Shown piece after piece: positions 40,216 through 54,141 of a stretch of DNA of 64,000 nucleotides; the first letter of the stretch is position 1, and each line of letters starts with the position of its first letter. Both the position numbers and the translations under genes were made by a program. The notes beneath the pieces are model-generated. The model made no database searches. It was not told the DNA's origin and saw nothing but the letters and a program-made list of their open reading frames with translations. The stretch comes from Loxodes magnus (Eukaryota; Ciliophora; Karyorelictea; Loxodida; Loxodidae), in assembly GCA_946699065.1 (NCBI GenBank), contig CAMPDV010001973.1:1-64000 (forward strand), in the 5' to 3' direction.

Positions 40216-41909
40216 AGATACTCAAGATTAAATTTAAAGTTTTAACTATTTTTAGATTACTCAAGATTAAATAAAATTAAAGTTTTAACTATTTTTAGAT
40301 TACTCAAGATTAAATAAAATGAAGTTTTAACTATTTTTAGATTACTCAAGATTAAATAAAATAAAGTTTTAACTATTTTTAGATTACTCAAGATTAAATA
40401 AAATTAAGTTTTAACTATTTTTAGATTACTCAAGATTAAATAAAATTAAGTTTTAACTATTTTTAGATTACTCAAGATTAAATAAAATTAAAGTTTTAAC
40501 TATTTTTAGATTACTCAAGATTAAATAAAATTAAGTTTTAACTATTTTTAGATTACTCAAGATTAAATAAAATTAAAGTTTTAACTATTTTTAGATTACT
40601 CAAGATTAAATAAAATTTAAGTTTTAACTATTTTTAGATTACTCAAGATTAAATAAAATTAAAGTTTTAACTATTTTTAGATTACTCAAGATTAAATAAA
40701 ATTAAAGTTTTAACTATTTTTAGATTACTCAAGATTAAATAAAATTAAAGTTTTAACTATTTTTAGATTACTCAAGATTAAATAAAATTAAGTTTTAACT
40801 ATTTTTAGATTACTCAAGATTAAATAAAATTAAGTTTTAACTATTTTTAGATTACTCAAGATTAAATAAAATTTAAGTTTTAACTATTTTTAGATTACTC
40901 AAGATTAAATAAAATTAAGTTTTAACTATTTTTAGATTACTCAAGATTAAATAAAATTTAAGTTTTAACTATTTTTAGATTACTCAAGATTAAATAAAAT
41001 TAAGTTTTAACTATTTTTAGATTACTCAAGATTAAATAAATTAAAGTTTTAACTATTTTTAGATTACTCAAGATTAAATAAAATTAAAGTTTTAACTATT
41101 TTTAGATTACTCAAGATTAAATAAAATTTAAGTTTTAACTATTTTTAGATTACTCAAGATTAAATAAAATTAAAGTTTTAACTATTTTTAGATTACTCAA
41201 GATTAAATAAAATTAAGTTTTAACTATTTTTAGATTACTCAAGATTAAATAAAATTAAGTTTTAACTATTTTTAGATTACTCAAGATTAAATAAAATTAA
41301 AGTTTTAACTATTTTTAGATTACTCAAGATTAAATAAAATTAAAGTTTTAACTATTTTTAGATTACTCAAGATTAAATAAAATTTAAGTTTTAACTATTT
41401 TTAGATTACTCAAGATTAAATAAAATTAAAGTTTTAACTATTTTTAGATTACTCAAGATTAAATAAAATTAAGTTTTAACTATTTTTAGATTACTCAAGA
41501 TTAAATAAAATTAAGTTTTAACTATTTTTAGATTACTCAAGATTAAATAAAATTAAGTTTTAACTATTTTTAGATTACTCAAGATTAAATAAAATTAAAG
41601 TTTTAACTATTTTTAGATTACTCAAGATTAAATAAAATTAAAGTTTTAACTATTTTTAGATTACTCGAGACTAAATAAAGTTAAAGTTTTAACTATTTTT
41701 AGATTACTCAAGATTAAATAAAATTAAGTTTTAACTATTTTTAGATTACTCAAGATTAAAAAAAATTAAAGTTTTAACTATTTTTAGATTACTCAAGATT
41801 AAATAAAATTAAGTTTTAACTATTTTTAGATTACTCAAGATTAAATAAAATTAAAGTTTTAACTATTTTTAGATTACTCAAGATTAAATAAAATTAAAGT
41901 TTTAACTAT

Positions 41910-42170
41910 TTTTAGAACTCGAGACTAAATAAGTTAAAGTTTTAACTATTTTTAGATTACTCAAGATTAAATAAAATTAAGTTTTAACTAAGATTACTCA
42001 AGATTATTAAGTTTTAACTATTTTTAGATTACTCAAGATTAAATAAAATTAAGTTTTAACTATTTTTAGATTACTCAAGATTAAACTAAGATTACTCAAG
42101 ATTAAATAAAATTAAAGTTTTAACTATTTTTAGATTACTCAAGATAAATAAAGTTTTAACTAAGATTACT
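41910..42170 (-). repeat. Scrambled patch in X copy 2
   Basis: A shortened core (TTTTTAGAACTCGAGAC) lies at about 41,910. CTAAGATTACTCAAGATTATTAAG follows near 41,989, AAACTAAGATTAC near 42,084 and CTCAAGATAAATAAAG near 42,138. The flanking unit order still mirrors 26.1-26.4 kb of block A, where units are intact. Confidence 0.75.
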
Positions 42171-43179
42171 CAAGATTAAATAAAATTAAAGTTTTAACTA
42201 TTTTTAGATTACTCAAGATTAAATAAAATTAAGTTTTAACTATTTTTAGATTACTCAAGATTAAATAAAATTAAAGTTTTAACTATTTTTAGATTACTCA
42301 AGATTAAATAAAATTAAGTTTTAACTATTTTTAGATTACTCAAGATTAAATAAAATTAAAGTTTTAACTATTTTTAGATTACTCAAGATTAAATAAAATT
42401 AAAGTTTTAACTATTTTTAGATAACTCAAGATTAAATAAAATTAAAGTTTTAACTATTTTTAGATTACTCAAGATTAAATAAAATTAAGTTTTAACTATT
42501 TTTAGATTACTCAAGATTAAATAAAATTAAAGTTTTAACTATTTTTAGATTACTCAAGATTAAATAAAAATGAATTTTAACTATTTTTAGATTACTCAAG
42601 ATTAAATAAAATTAAAGTTTTAACTATTTTTAGATTACTCAAGATTAAATAAAATTAAGTTTTAACTATTTTTAGATTACTCAAGATTAAATAAAATTAA
42701 AGTTTTAACTATTTTTAGATTACTCAAGATTAAATAAAATTAAGTTTTAACTATTTTTAGATTACTCAAGATTAAATAAAATTAAAGTTTTAACTATTTT
42801 TAGATTACTCAAGATTAAATAAAATTAAAGTTTTAACTATTTTTAGATTACTCAAGATTAAATAAAATTAAAGTTTTAACTATTTTTAGATTACTCGAGA
42901 TTAAATAAAATTAAAGTTTTAACTATTTTTAGATTACTCAAGATTAAATAAAATTAAAGTTTTAACTATTTTTAGATTACTCAAGATTAAATAAAATTAA
43001 GTTTTAACTATTTTTAGATTACTCAAGATTAAATAAAATTAAAAGTTTTAACTATTTTTAGATTACTCAAGATTAAATAAAATTAAAGTTTTAACTATTT
43101 TTAGATTACTCAAGATTAAATAAAATTAAAGTTTTAACTATTTTTAGATTACTCAAGATTAAATAAAATTAAAGTTTTA

Positions 43180-43340
43180 ACTAAGATTACTCAAGATTAA
43201 ATAAAAAAGTTTTAACTATTTTTAGATTACTCAAGATTAAATAAAAATGAATTTTAACTATTTTTAGATACTCAAGATTAAAAAATTAAAGTTTTAACTA
43301 TTTTTAGATTACTCAAGATTAACTATAAAGATTAAAGTTT
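43180..43340 (-). repeat. Scrambled patch in X copy 2
   Basis: AACTAAGATTACTCAAG near 43,182, AAATAAAAAAGTTTT near 43,200, GATACTCAAGATTAAAAAATT near 43,268 and GATTAACTATAAAGATTAAAG near 43,317 break the regular pattern. The mirror region in block A (about 25.1-25.3 kb) is intact apart from one CTTCAATTTT and one short TTCATTTTATTTA linker. Confidence 0.75.
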
Positions 43341-44635
43341 TAACTATTTTTAGATTACTCAAGATTAAATAAAATTAAGTTTTAACTATTTTTAGATTAC
43401 TCAAGATTAAATAAAATTAAAGTTTTAACTATTTTTAGATAACTCAAGATTAAATAAAATAAAGTTTTAACTATTTTTAGATTACTCAAGATTAAATAAA
43501 AATGAATTTTAACTATTTTTAGATTACTCAAGATTAAATAAAATTAAGTTTTAACTATTTTTAGATTACTCAAGATTAAATAAAATTAAAGTTTTAACTA
43601 TTTTTAGATTACTCAAGATTAAATAAAATTAAAGTTTTAACTATTTTTAGATTACTCAAGATTAAATAAAATTAAGTTTTAACTATTTTTAGATTACTCG
43701 AGATTAAATAAAATTAAAGTTTTAACTATTTTTAGATTACTCAAGATTAAATAAAATTAAAGTTTTAACTATTTTTTGATTACTCGAGATTAAATAAAAT
43801 TTAAGTTTTAACTATTTTTAGATTACTCAAGATTAAATAAAATTAAGTTTTAACTATTTTTAGATTACTCAAGATTAAATAAAATTAAAGTTTTAACTAT
43901 TTTTAGATAACTCAAGATTAAATAAAATAAAGTTTTAACTATTTTTAGATTACTCAAGATTAAATAAAAATGAATTTTAACTATTTTTAGATTACTCAAG
44001 ATTAAATAAAATTAAGTTTTAACTATTTTTAGATTACTCAAGATTAAATAAAATTAAAGTTTTAACTATTTTTAGATTACTCAAGATTAAATAAATTAAG
44101 TTTTAACTATTTTTAGATTACTCAAGATTAAATAAAATTAAAGTTTTAACTATTTTTAGATAACTCAAGATTAAATAAAATAAAGTTTTAACTATTTTTA
44201 GATTACTCAAGATTAAATAAAATTAAAGTTTTAACTATTTTTAGATTACTCAAGATTAAATAAAATTAAGTTTTAACTATTTTTAGATTACTCAAGATTA
44301 AATAAAATTAAAGTTTTAACTATTTTTAGATTACTCAAGATTAAATAAAATTAAAGTTTTAACTATTTTTAGATTACTCAAGATTAAATAAAATTAAAGT
44401 TTTAACTATTTTTAGATTACTCAAGATTAAATAAAATTAAAGTTTTAACTATTTTTAGATTACTCAAGATTAAATAAAATTAAAGTTTTAACTATTTTTA
44501 GATTACTCAAGATTAAATAAAATAAAGTTTTAACTATTTTTAGATTACTCAAGATTAAATAAAATTAAGTTTTAACTATTTTTAGATTACTCAAGATTAA
44601 ATAAAATTAAAGTTTTAACTATTTTTAGATTACTC

Positions 44636-44980
44636 GAGACTAAATAAGTTAAAGTTTTAACTATTTTTAGATTACTCAAGATTAAATAAAATTAAAGTTT
44701 TAACTATTTTTAGATTACTCAAGATTAAATAAAATTAAGTTTTAACTATTTTTAGATTACTCAAGATTAAATAAAATTAAAGTTTTAACTATTTTTAGAT
44801 TACTCGAGACTAAATAAGTTAAAGTTTTAACTATTTTTAGATTACTCAAGATTAAATAAAATTAAAGTTTTAACTATTTTTAGATTACTCAAGATTAAAT
44901 AAAATTAAGTTTTAACTATTTTTAGATTACTCAAGACTAAATAAGTTAAAGTTTTAACTATTTTTAGATTACTCAAGATT
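44636..44980 (-). repeat. Inverted counterpart of the CTCGAG tetramer
   Basis: On the plus strand GAGACTAAATAAGTTAAAG occurs at 44,636 and 44,806 (170 bp apart), and a CAAGACTAAATAAG form at 44,935. Reading leftward, the units that follow are CTTTAA, CTTAA, CTTTATTTT, five CTTTAA, CTTAA, CTTTAA, then CTTTATTTT with GAGTTATCT. This is exactly the order after 23,799 in block A. Confidence 0.9.
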
Positions 44981-47900
44981 AAATAAAATTAAGTTTTAAC
45001 TATTTTTAGATTACTCAAGATTAAATAAAATTAAAGTTTTAACTATTTTTAGATTACTCGAGATTAAATAAAATTAAAGTTTTAACTATTTTTAGATTAC
45101 TCAAGATTAAATAAATTTAAGTTTTAACTATTTTTAGATTACTCAAGATTAAATAAAATTAAGTTTTAACTATTTTTAGATTACTCAAGATTAAATAAAA
45201 TTAAAGTTTTAACTATTTTTAGATTACTCAAGATTAAATAAAATTAAAGTTTTAACTATTTTTAGATTACTCAAGATTAAATAAAATAAAGTTTTAACTA
45301 TTTTTAGATTACTCAAGATTAAATAAAATTAAAGTTTTAACTATTTTTAGATTACTCAAGATTAAATAAAATTAAGTTTTAACTATTTTTAGATTACTCA
45401 AAATTAAATAAAATTAAAGTTTTAACTATTTTTAGATTACTCAAGATTAAATAAAATTAAAGTTTTAACTATTTTTAGATTACTCAAGATTAAATAAAAT
45501 AAAGTTTTAACTATTTTTAGATTACTCAAGATTAAATAAAATTAAAGTTTTAACTATTTTTAGATTACTCAAGATTAAATAAAAATGAATTTTAACTATT
45601 TTTAGATTACTCAAGATTAAATAAATTTAAGTTTTAACTATTTTTAGATTACTCAAGATTAAATAAAATTAAGTTTTAACTATTTTTAGATTACTCAAGA
45701 TTAAATAAAATTTAAGTTTTAACTATTTTTAGATTACTCGAGATTAAATAAAATTTAAGTTTTAACTATTTTTAGATTACTCAAGATTAAATAAAATTAA
45801 GTTTTAACTATTTTTAGATTGCTCAAGATTAAATAAAATTAAAGTTTTAAATATTTTTAGATTACTCAAGATTAAATAAAATTTAAGTTTTAACTATTTT
45901 TAGATTACTCAAGATTAAATAAAATTAAGTTTTAACTATTTTTAGATTACTCAAGATTAAATAAAATTAAGTTTTAACTATTTTTAGATTACTCAAGATT
46001 AAATAAAATTAAAGTTTTAACTATTTTTAGATTACTCAAGATTAAATAAAATTAAAGTTTTAACTATTTTTAGATTACTCAAGATTAAATAAATTTAAGT
46101 TTTAACTATTTTTAGATTACTCAAGATTAAATAAAATTAAAGTTTTAACTATTTTTAGATTACTCGAGACTAAATAAGTTAAAGTTTTAACTATTTTTAG
46201 ATTACTCAAGATTAAATAAAATTAAAGTTTTAACTATTTTTAGATTACTCGAGACTAAATAAGTTAAAGTTTTAACTATTTTTAGATTACTCAAGATTAA
46301 ATAAAAATGAATTTTAACTATTTTTAGATTACTCAAGATTAAATAAAATTAAGTTTTAACTATTTTTAGATTACTCAAGATTAAATAAAATTAAAGTTTT
46401 AACTATTTTTAGATTACTCAAGATTAAATAAAATTAAAGTTTTAACTATTTTTAGATTACTCAAGATTAAATAAAATTAAAGTTTTAACTATTTTTAGAT
46501 TACTCAAGATTAAATAAAATTAAGTTTTAACTATTTTTAGATTACTCAAGATTAAATAAAATTAAGTTTTAACTATTTTTAGATTACTCGAGATTAAATA
46601 AATTTAAGTTTTAACTATTTTTAGATTACTCAAGATTAAATAAAATTAAAGTTTTAACTATTTTTAGATTACTCAAGATTAAATAAAATTTAAGTTTTAA
46701 CTATTTTTAGATTACTCAAGATTAAATAAATTTAAGTTTTAACTATTTTTAGATTACTCAAGATTAAATAAAATTAAAGTTTTAACTATTTTTAGATTAC
46801 TCAAGATTAAATAAAATTAAGTTTTAACTATTTTTAGATTACTCAAGATTAAATAAAATTTAAGTTTTAACTATTTTTAGATTACTCAAGATTAAATAAA
46901 TTTAAGTTTTAACTATTTTTAGATTACTCAAGATTAAATAAAATTAAGTTTTAACTATTTTTAGATTACTCAAGATTAAATAAATTTTAAGTTTTAACTA
47001 TTTTTAGATTACTCAAGATTAAATAAAATTAAAGTTTTAACTATTTTTAGATTACTCAAGATTAAATAAAATTAAGTTTTAACTATTTTTAGATTACTCA
47101 AGATTAAATAAAATTAAAGTTTTAACTATTTTTAGATTACTCAAGATTAAATAAAATTAAGTTTTAACTATTTTTAGATTACTCGAGACTAAATAAGTTA
47201 AAGTTTTAACTATTTTTAGATTACTCAAGATTAAATAAAATTAAGTTTTAACTATTTTTAGATTACTCAAGATTAAATAAAATTAAGTTTTAACTATTTT
47301 TAGATTACTCAAGATTAAATAAAATTAAGTTTTAACTATTTTTAGATTACTCGAGACTAAATAAGTTAAAGTTTTAACTATTTTTAGATTACTCAAGATT
47401 AAATAAAATTAAGTTTTAACTATTTTTAGATTACTCAAGATTAAATAAAATAAAGTTTTAACTATTTTTAGATTACTCAAGATTAAATAAAATTAAGTTT
47501 TAACTATTTTTAGATTACTCAAGATTAAATAAAATTAAAGTTTTAACTATTTTTAGATTACTCAAGATTAAATAAGTTAAAGTTTTAACTATTTTTAGAT
47601 TACTCAAGATTAAATAAAATTAAAGTTTTAACTATTTTTAGATTACTCAAGATTAAATAAAATTAAGTTTTAACTATTTTTAGATTACTCAAGATTAAAT
47701 AAAATTAAAGTTTTAACTATTTTTAGATTACTCAAGATTAAATAAAATTAAGTTTTAACTATTTTTAGATTACTCAAGATTAAATAAAATTAAAGTTTTA
47801 ACTATTTTTAGATTACTCAAGATTAAATAAAATTAAAGTTTTAACTATTTTTAGATTACTCAAGATTAAATAAAATTAAGTTTTAACTATTTTTAGATTA

Positions 47901-48969
47901 CTCAAGATTAAATAAAATTAAGTTTTAACTATTTTTAGATTACTCAAGATTAAATAAAATAAAGTTTTAACTATTTTTAGATTACTCAAGATTAAATAAA
48001 ATTGAAGTTTTAACTATTTTTAGATTACTCAAGATTAAATAAAATTAAGTTTTAACTATTTTTAGATTACTCAAGATTAAATAAAATTTAAGTTTTAACT
48101 ATTTTTAGATTACTCAAGATTAAATAAAATTTAAGTTTTAACTATTTTTAGATTACTCAAGATTAAATAAAATTAAGTTTTAACTATTTTTAGATTACTC
48201 AAGATTAAATAAAATTAAAGTTTTAACTATTTTTAGATTACTCAAGATTAAATAAATTTAAGTTTTAACTATTTTTAGATTACTCAAGATTAAATAAAAT
48301 TAAAGTTTTAACTATTTTTAGATTACTCAAGATTAAATAAAATTAAGTTTTAACTATTTTTAGATTACTCAAGATTAAATAAAATTAAAGTTTTAACTAT
48401 TTTTAGATTACTCAAGATTAAATAAAATTAAAGTTTTAACTTTTTTTAGATTACTCAAGATTAAATAAAAATTAAATTTTAACTATTTTTAGATTACTCA
48501 AGATTAAATAAAATTAAAGTTTTTAACTATTTTTAGATTACTCGAGACTAAATAAGTTAAAGTTTTAACTATTTTTAGATTACTCAAGATTAAATAAAAT
48601 AAAGTTTTAACTATTTTTAGATTACTCAAGATTAAATAAAATTGAAGTTTTAACTATTTTTAGATTACTCAAGATTAAATAAAATTAAAGTTTTAACTAT
48701 TTTTAGATTACTCAAGATTAAATAAAATTAAAGTTTTAACTATTTTTAGATTACTCAAGATTAAATAAAATTAAAGTTTTAACTATTTTTAGATTACTCA
48801 AGACTAAATAAAGTTAAAGTTTTAACTATTTTTAGATTACTCAAGATTAAAATAAAATTAAAGTTTTAACTATTTTTAGATTACTCAAGATTAAATAAAA
48901 TTAAGTTTTAACTATTTTTAGATTACTCAAGATTAAATAAAATTAAAGTTTTAACTATTTTTAGATTAC

Positions 48970-49015
48970 TCAAGATAAATAAAATTAAAATTTTTGAACT
49001 CGAGTTTTAAGTTTT
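48970..49015 (-). repeat. Single broken unit
   Basis: CTCAAGATAAATAAAATT is followed by AAAATTTTTGAACTCGAG and TTTTAAG before the regular core resumes. A one-unit rearrangement inside an otherwise clean stretch. Confidence 0.7.
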
Positions 49016-49514
49016 AACTATTTTTAGATTACTCAAGATTAAATAAAATTAAGTTTTAACTATTTTTAGATTACTCAAGATTAAATAAAATTAAAGTTTT
49101 AACTATTTTTAGATTACTCAAGATTAAATAAAATTAAAGTTTTAACTATTTTTAGATTACTCAAGATTAAATAAAATTAAGTTTTAACTATTTTTAGATT
49201 ACTCAAGATTAAATAAAATTAAATTTTAACTATTTTTAGATTACTCAAGATTAAATAAAATTAAAGTTTTAACTATTTTTAGATTACTCAAGATTAAATA
49301 AAATTAAAGTTTTAACTATTTTTAGATTACTCAAGATTAAATAAAATTAAAGTTTTAACTATTTTTAGATTACTCAAGATTAAATAAAAATGAAGTTTTA
49401 ACTATTTTTAGATTACTCAAGATTAAATAAATTTAAGTTTTAACTATTTTTAGATTACTCAAGATTAAATAAAATTAAAGTTTTAACTATTTTTAGATTA
49501 CTCAAGATTAAATA

Positions 49515-49550
49515 AAAATGATAAACTAAATTACTCAAGATTAAAGTTTT
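49515..49550 (-). repeat. Single broken unit
   Basis: AAATGATAAACTAAATTACTC replaces a TTCAT linker and core, and ATTAAAG follows directly. The neighbouring units are regular. Confidence 0.7.
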
Positions 49551-51654
49551 AACTATTTTTAGATTACTCAAGATTAAATAAAATTAAAGTTTTAACTATT
49601 TTTAGATTACTCAAGATTAAATAAAAATGAATTTTAACTATTTTTAGATTACTCAAGATTAAATAAAATTTAAGTTTTAACTATTTTTAGATTACTCAAG
49701 ATTAAATAAAATTAAAGTTTTAACTATTTTTAGATTACTCAAGATTAAATAAAATTAAGTTTTAACTATTTTTAGATTACTCAAGATTAAATAAAATTTA
49801 AGTTTTAACTATTTTTAGATTACTCAAGATTAAATAAAATTAAAGTTTTAACTATTTTTAGATTACTCAAGATTAAATAAAAATTAAGTTTTAACTATTT
49901 TTAGATTACTCAAGATTAAATAAATTTAAGTTTTAACTATTTTTAGATTACTCAAGATTAAATAAAATTAAAGTTTTAACTATTTTTAGATTACTCAAGA
50001 TTAAATAAAATAAATTTTAACTATTTTTAGATTACTCAAGATTAAATAAATTAAAGTTTTAACTATTTTTAGATTACTCAAGATTAAATAAAATTAAAGT
50101 TTTAACTATTTTTAGATTACTCAAGATTAAATAAAATTAAAGTTTTAACTATTTTTAGATTACTCAAGATTAAATAAAATTTAAGTTTTAACTATTTTTA
50201 GATTACTCAAGATTAAATAAAATTAAGTTTTAACTATTTTTAGATTACTCAAGATTAAATAAATTAAATTTTAAACTATTTTTAGATTACTCAAGATTAA
50301 ATAAATTTAAGTTTTAACTATTTTTAGATTACTCAAGATTAAATAAAATTAAAGTTTTAACTATTTTTAGATTACTCAAGATTAAATAAAATTTAAGTTT
50401 TAACTATTTTTAGATTACTCAAGATTAAATAAAATTAAAGTTTTAACTATTTTTAGATTACTCAAGATTAAATAAAATTAAAGTTTTAACTATTTTTAGA
50501 TTACTCAAGATTAAATAAAATTAAAGTTTTAACTATTTTTAGATTACTCGAGATTAAATAAGTTAAAGTTTTAACTATTTTTAGATTACTCAAGATTAAA
50601 TAAAATTAAAGTTTTAACTATTTTTAGATTACTCAAGATTAAATAAAATAAAGTTTTAAACTATTTTTAGATTACTCAAGATTAAATAAAATTAAAGTTT
50701 TAACTATTTTTAGATTACTCAAGATTAAATAAAAATTAAGTTTTAACTATTTTTAGATTACTCAAGATTAAATAAAATTAAAGTTTTAACTATTTTTAGA
50801 TTACTCAAGACTAAATAAGTTAAAGTTTTAAACTATTTTTAGATTACTCAAGATTAAATAAAATTAAATTTTAACTATTTTTAGATTACTCAAGATTAAA
50901 TAAAATAAAGTTTTAACTATTTTTAGATTACTCAAGATTAAATAAAATTGAAGTTTTAACTATTTTTAGATTACTCAAGATTAAATAAAATTAAAGTTTT
51001 AACTATTTTTAGATTACTCAAGATTAAATAAAATTAAAGTTTTAAACTATTTTTAGATTACTCGAGATTAAATAAAATTAAAGTTTTAACTATTTTTAGA
51101 TTACTCAAGACTAAATAAGTTAAAGTTTTAACTATTTTTAGATTACTCAAGATTAAATAAAATTAAAGTTTTAACTATTTTTAGATTACTCAAGATTAAA
51201 TAAAATTTAAGTTTTAACTATTTTTAGATTACTCAAGATTAAATAAAGTTAAAGTTTTAACTATTTTTAGATTACTCAAGATTAAATAAAATTAAGTTTT
51301 AACTATTTTTAGATTACTCAAGATTAAATAAAATAAAGTTTTAACTATTTTTAGATTACTCAAGATTAAATAAAATTAAAGTTTTAACTATTTTTAGATT
51401 ACTCAAGATTAAATAAAATTAAAGTTTTAACTTTTTTTAGATTACTCAAGATTAAATAAAATAAAGTTTTAACTATTTTTAGATTACTCAAGATTAAATA
51501 AAATTAAAGTTTTAACTATTTTTAGATTACTCAAGATTAAATAAAATTAAGTTTTAACTATTTTTAGATTACTCAAGATTAAATAAAATTAAAGTTTTAA
51601 CTATTTTTAGATTACTCAAGATTAAATAAAATTAAAGTTTTAAACTATTTTTAG

Positions 51655-51695
51655 ATTACTCAAGAGTTTTAACTATTTTTAGATTACTAAATAAA
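51655..51695 (-). repeat. Single broken unit
   Basis: ACTCAAGAGTTTTAACTA lacks the whole linker, and GATTACTAAATAAAATT lacks the CAAGATT of the next unit. Two deletions of about 10 bp lie within 40 bp. Confidence 0.7.
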
Positions 51696-53159
51696 ATTAA
51701 AGTTTTAACTATTTTTAGATTACTCAAGATTAAATAAAATTAAGTTTTAACTATTTTTAGATTACTCAAGATTAAATAAAATTGAATTTTAACTATTTTT
51801 AGATTACTCAAGATTAAATAAATTAAAGTTTTAACTATTTTTAGATTACTCAAGATTAAATAAAATTAAAGTTTTAACTATTTTTAGATTACTCAAGATT
51901 AAATAAAATTAAAGTTTTAACTATTTTTAGATTACTCAAGATTAAATAAATTTAAAGTTTTAACTATTTTTAGATTACTCAAGATTAAATAAAATTAAAG
52001 TTTTAACTATTTTTAGATTACTCAAGATTAAATAAATTTAAGTTTTAACTATTTTTAGATTACTCAAGATTAAATAAAATTAAAGTTTTAACTATTTTTA
52101 GATTACTCGAGATTAAATAAAGTTAAAGTTTTAACTATTTTTAGATTACTCAAGATTAAATAAAATTAAGTTTTAACTATTTTTAGATTACTCAAGATTA
52201 AATAAAATTAAAGTTTTAACTATTTTTAGATTACTCAAGATTAAATAAAATTTAAGTTTTAACTATTTTTAGATTACTCAAGATTAAATAAAATTAAGTT
52301 TTAACTATTTTTAGATTACTCAAGATTAAATAAAATTAAAGTTTTAACTATTTTTAGATTACTCAAGATTAAATAAAATTAAGTTTTAACTATTTTTAGA
52401 TTACTCAAGATTAAATAAAATTAAGTTTTAACTATTTTTAGATTACTCAAGATTAAATAAAATTAAGTTTTAACTATTTTTAGATTACTCAAGATTAAAT
52501 AAAATTAAAGTTTTAACTATTTTTAGATTACTCAAGATTAAATAAAATTAAAGTTTTAACTATTTTTAGATTACTCAAGATTAAATAAAATTAAAGTTTT
52601 AACTATTTTTAGATTACTCAAGATTAAATAAAATTAAAGTTTTAACTATTTTTAGATTACTCAAGATTAAATAAAATTAAAGTTTTAACTATTTTTAGAT
52701 TACTCGAGACTAAATAAGTTAAAGTTTTAACTATTTTTAGATTACTCAAGATTAAATAAAAATGAATTTTAACTATTTTTAGATTACTCAAGATTAAATA
52801 AAATTAAGTTTAACTATTTTTAGATTACTCAAGATTAAATAAAATTAAGTTTTAACTATTTTTAGATTACTCAAGATTAAATAAAATTAAAGTTTTAACT
52901 ATTTTTAGATTACTCAAGATTAAATAAAATTAAAGTTTTAACTATTTTTAGATTACTCAAGATTAATAAAATTTAAGTTTTAACTATTTTTAGATTACTC
53001 AAGATTAAATAAAATTAAAGTTTTAACCTATTTTTAGATTACTCAAGATTAAATAAAATTAAGTTTTAACTATTTTTAGATTACTCAAGATTAAATAAAA
53101 TTAAAGTTTTAACTATTTTTAGATTACTCAAGATTAAATAAAATTAAGTTTTAAACTAT

Positions 53160-54141
53160 TTTTAGATTACTCAAGATTAAATAAAATTAAAGTTTTAACT
53201 ATTTTTAGATTACTCAAGATTAAATAAAATTTAAGTTTTAACTATTTTTAGATTACTCAAGATTAAATAAAATTAAGTTTTAACTATTTTTAGATTACTC
53301 GAGATTAAATAAAATTAAAGTTTTAACTATTTTTAGATTACTCAAGATTAAATAAAATTTAAGTTTTAACTATTTTTAGATTACTCAAGATTAAATAAAA
53401 TTAAAGTTTTAACTATTTTTAGATTACTCAAGATTAAATAAAATTAAGTTTTAACTATTTTTAGATTACTCAAGATTAAATAAAATTAAAGTTTTAACTA
53501 TTTTTAGATTACTCAAGATTAAATAAAATTAAGTTTTAACTATTTTTAGATTACTCAAGATTAAATAAAATTAAGTTTTAACTATTTTTAGATTACTCGA
53601 GACTAAATAAGTTAAAGTTTTAACTATTTTTAGATTACTCAAGATTAATTTAATTAATCTTGAGTAATCTAAAAATAGTTAAAACTTTAACTTATTTAGT
53701 CTCGAGTAATCTAAAAATAGTTAAAACTTAATTTTATTTAATCTTGAGTAATCTAAAAATAGTTAAAACTTAATTTTATTTAATCTTGAGTAATCTAAAA
53801 ATAGTTAAAACTTTAATTTTATTTAATCTTGAGTAATCTAAAAATAGTTAAAACTTAATTTTATTTAATCTTGAGTAATCTAAAAATAGTTAAAACTTTA
53901 ATTTTATTTAATCTTGAGTAATCTAAAAATAGTTAAAACTTAAATTTTATTTAATCTTGAGTAATCTAAAAATAGTTAAAACTTTAATTTTATTTAATCT
54001 CGAGTAATCTAAAAATAGTTAAAACTTAATTTTATTTAATCTTGAGTAATCTAAAAATAGTTAAAACTTAAATTTTATTTAATCTTGAGTAATCTAAAAA
54101 TAGTTAAAACTTTAATTTTATTTAATCTTGAGTAATCTAAA
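53160..54141. repeat. Orientation switch 2: near-perfect palindrome, centre 53,651
   Basis: The centre reads CTCAAGATTAATT, then T, then AATTAATCTTGAG. I found no mismatch for about 490 bp on each side. The first differences are single-base length changes: GTTTAAAAC in block B near 53,155 and AAAAAATAG in block C near 54,181. Beyond that, the unit order keeps mirroring to at least 52,510 and 54,750, and more loosely for about 10 kb. The arms meet inside a linker, so the switch needed no foreign DNA. A cruciform in DNA or a hairpin in a transcript is expected from such symmetry. Confidence 0.93.

Larger units (their letters stand above)
34007..53650 (-). repeat. Satellite block B (inverted orientation)
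   Basis: The same monomer is read on the minus strand (plus-strand text shows CTATTTTTAGATTACTCAAG) for 19.6 kb. Read from its right end leftward, the order of linker types matches block C outward from 53,652 and block A outward from about 14.5 kb. The first 3 kb or so after the switch (34.0-36.8 kb) is dense in TTCAT linkers, unlike the last part of block A, so the inner end of B is not a simple mirror of its neighbour. Scrambled patches lie at 37.77-37.94, 39.36-40.21, 41.91-42.17 and 43.18-43.34 kb. Confidence 0.95.
40700..53650 (-). repeat. Segment X, copy 2 (inverted)
   Basis: This is the inverted counterpart of 14.5-28.0 kb. Landmarks in mirror order are GTCTCGAG units at about 53,605, 52,705, 51,111, 50,810, 48,545, 47,355 and 47,190; AATATTTAAAAC at 45,850 with GAGCAATCT at 45,821; AATTTTGAG at 45,401; the GTCT trio at 44,935, 44,806 and 44,636; GAGTTATCT at 44,160, 43,908 and 43,440; and AATCAAAAAAT at 43,776. 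Around 46.59-47.45 kb about twenty consecutive linker types match 21.0-21.86 kb without exception. The extra GAGTTATCT at 43,908 is absent at the mirror position in copy 1. Confidence 0.85.

Noticed and set aside
34009-53650. Block B as an unrelated satellite family
   Set aside because: It is the exact reverse complement of the same monomer, with the same set of linker and core variants.
53620-53680. Transposon terminal inverted repeats at the palindrome
   Set aside because: The arms are ordinary monomers that meet at one base. There is no element between them and no target-site duplication.
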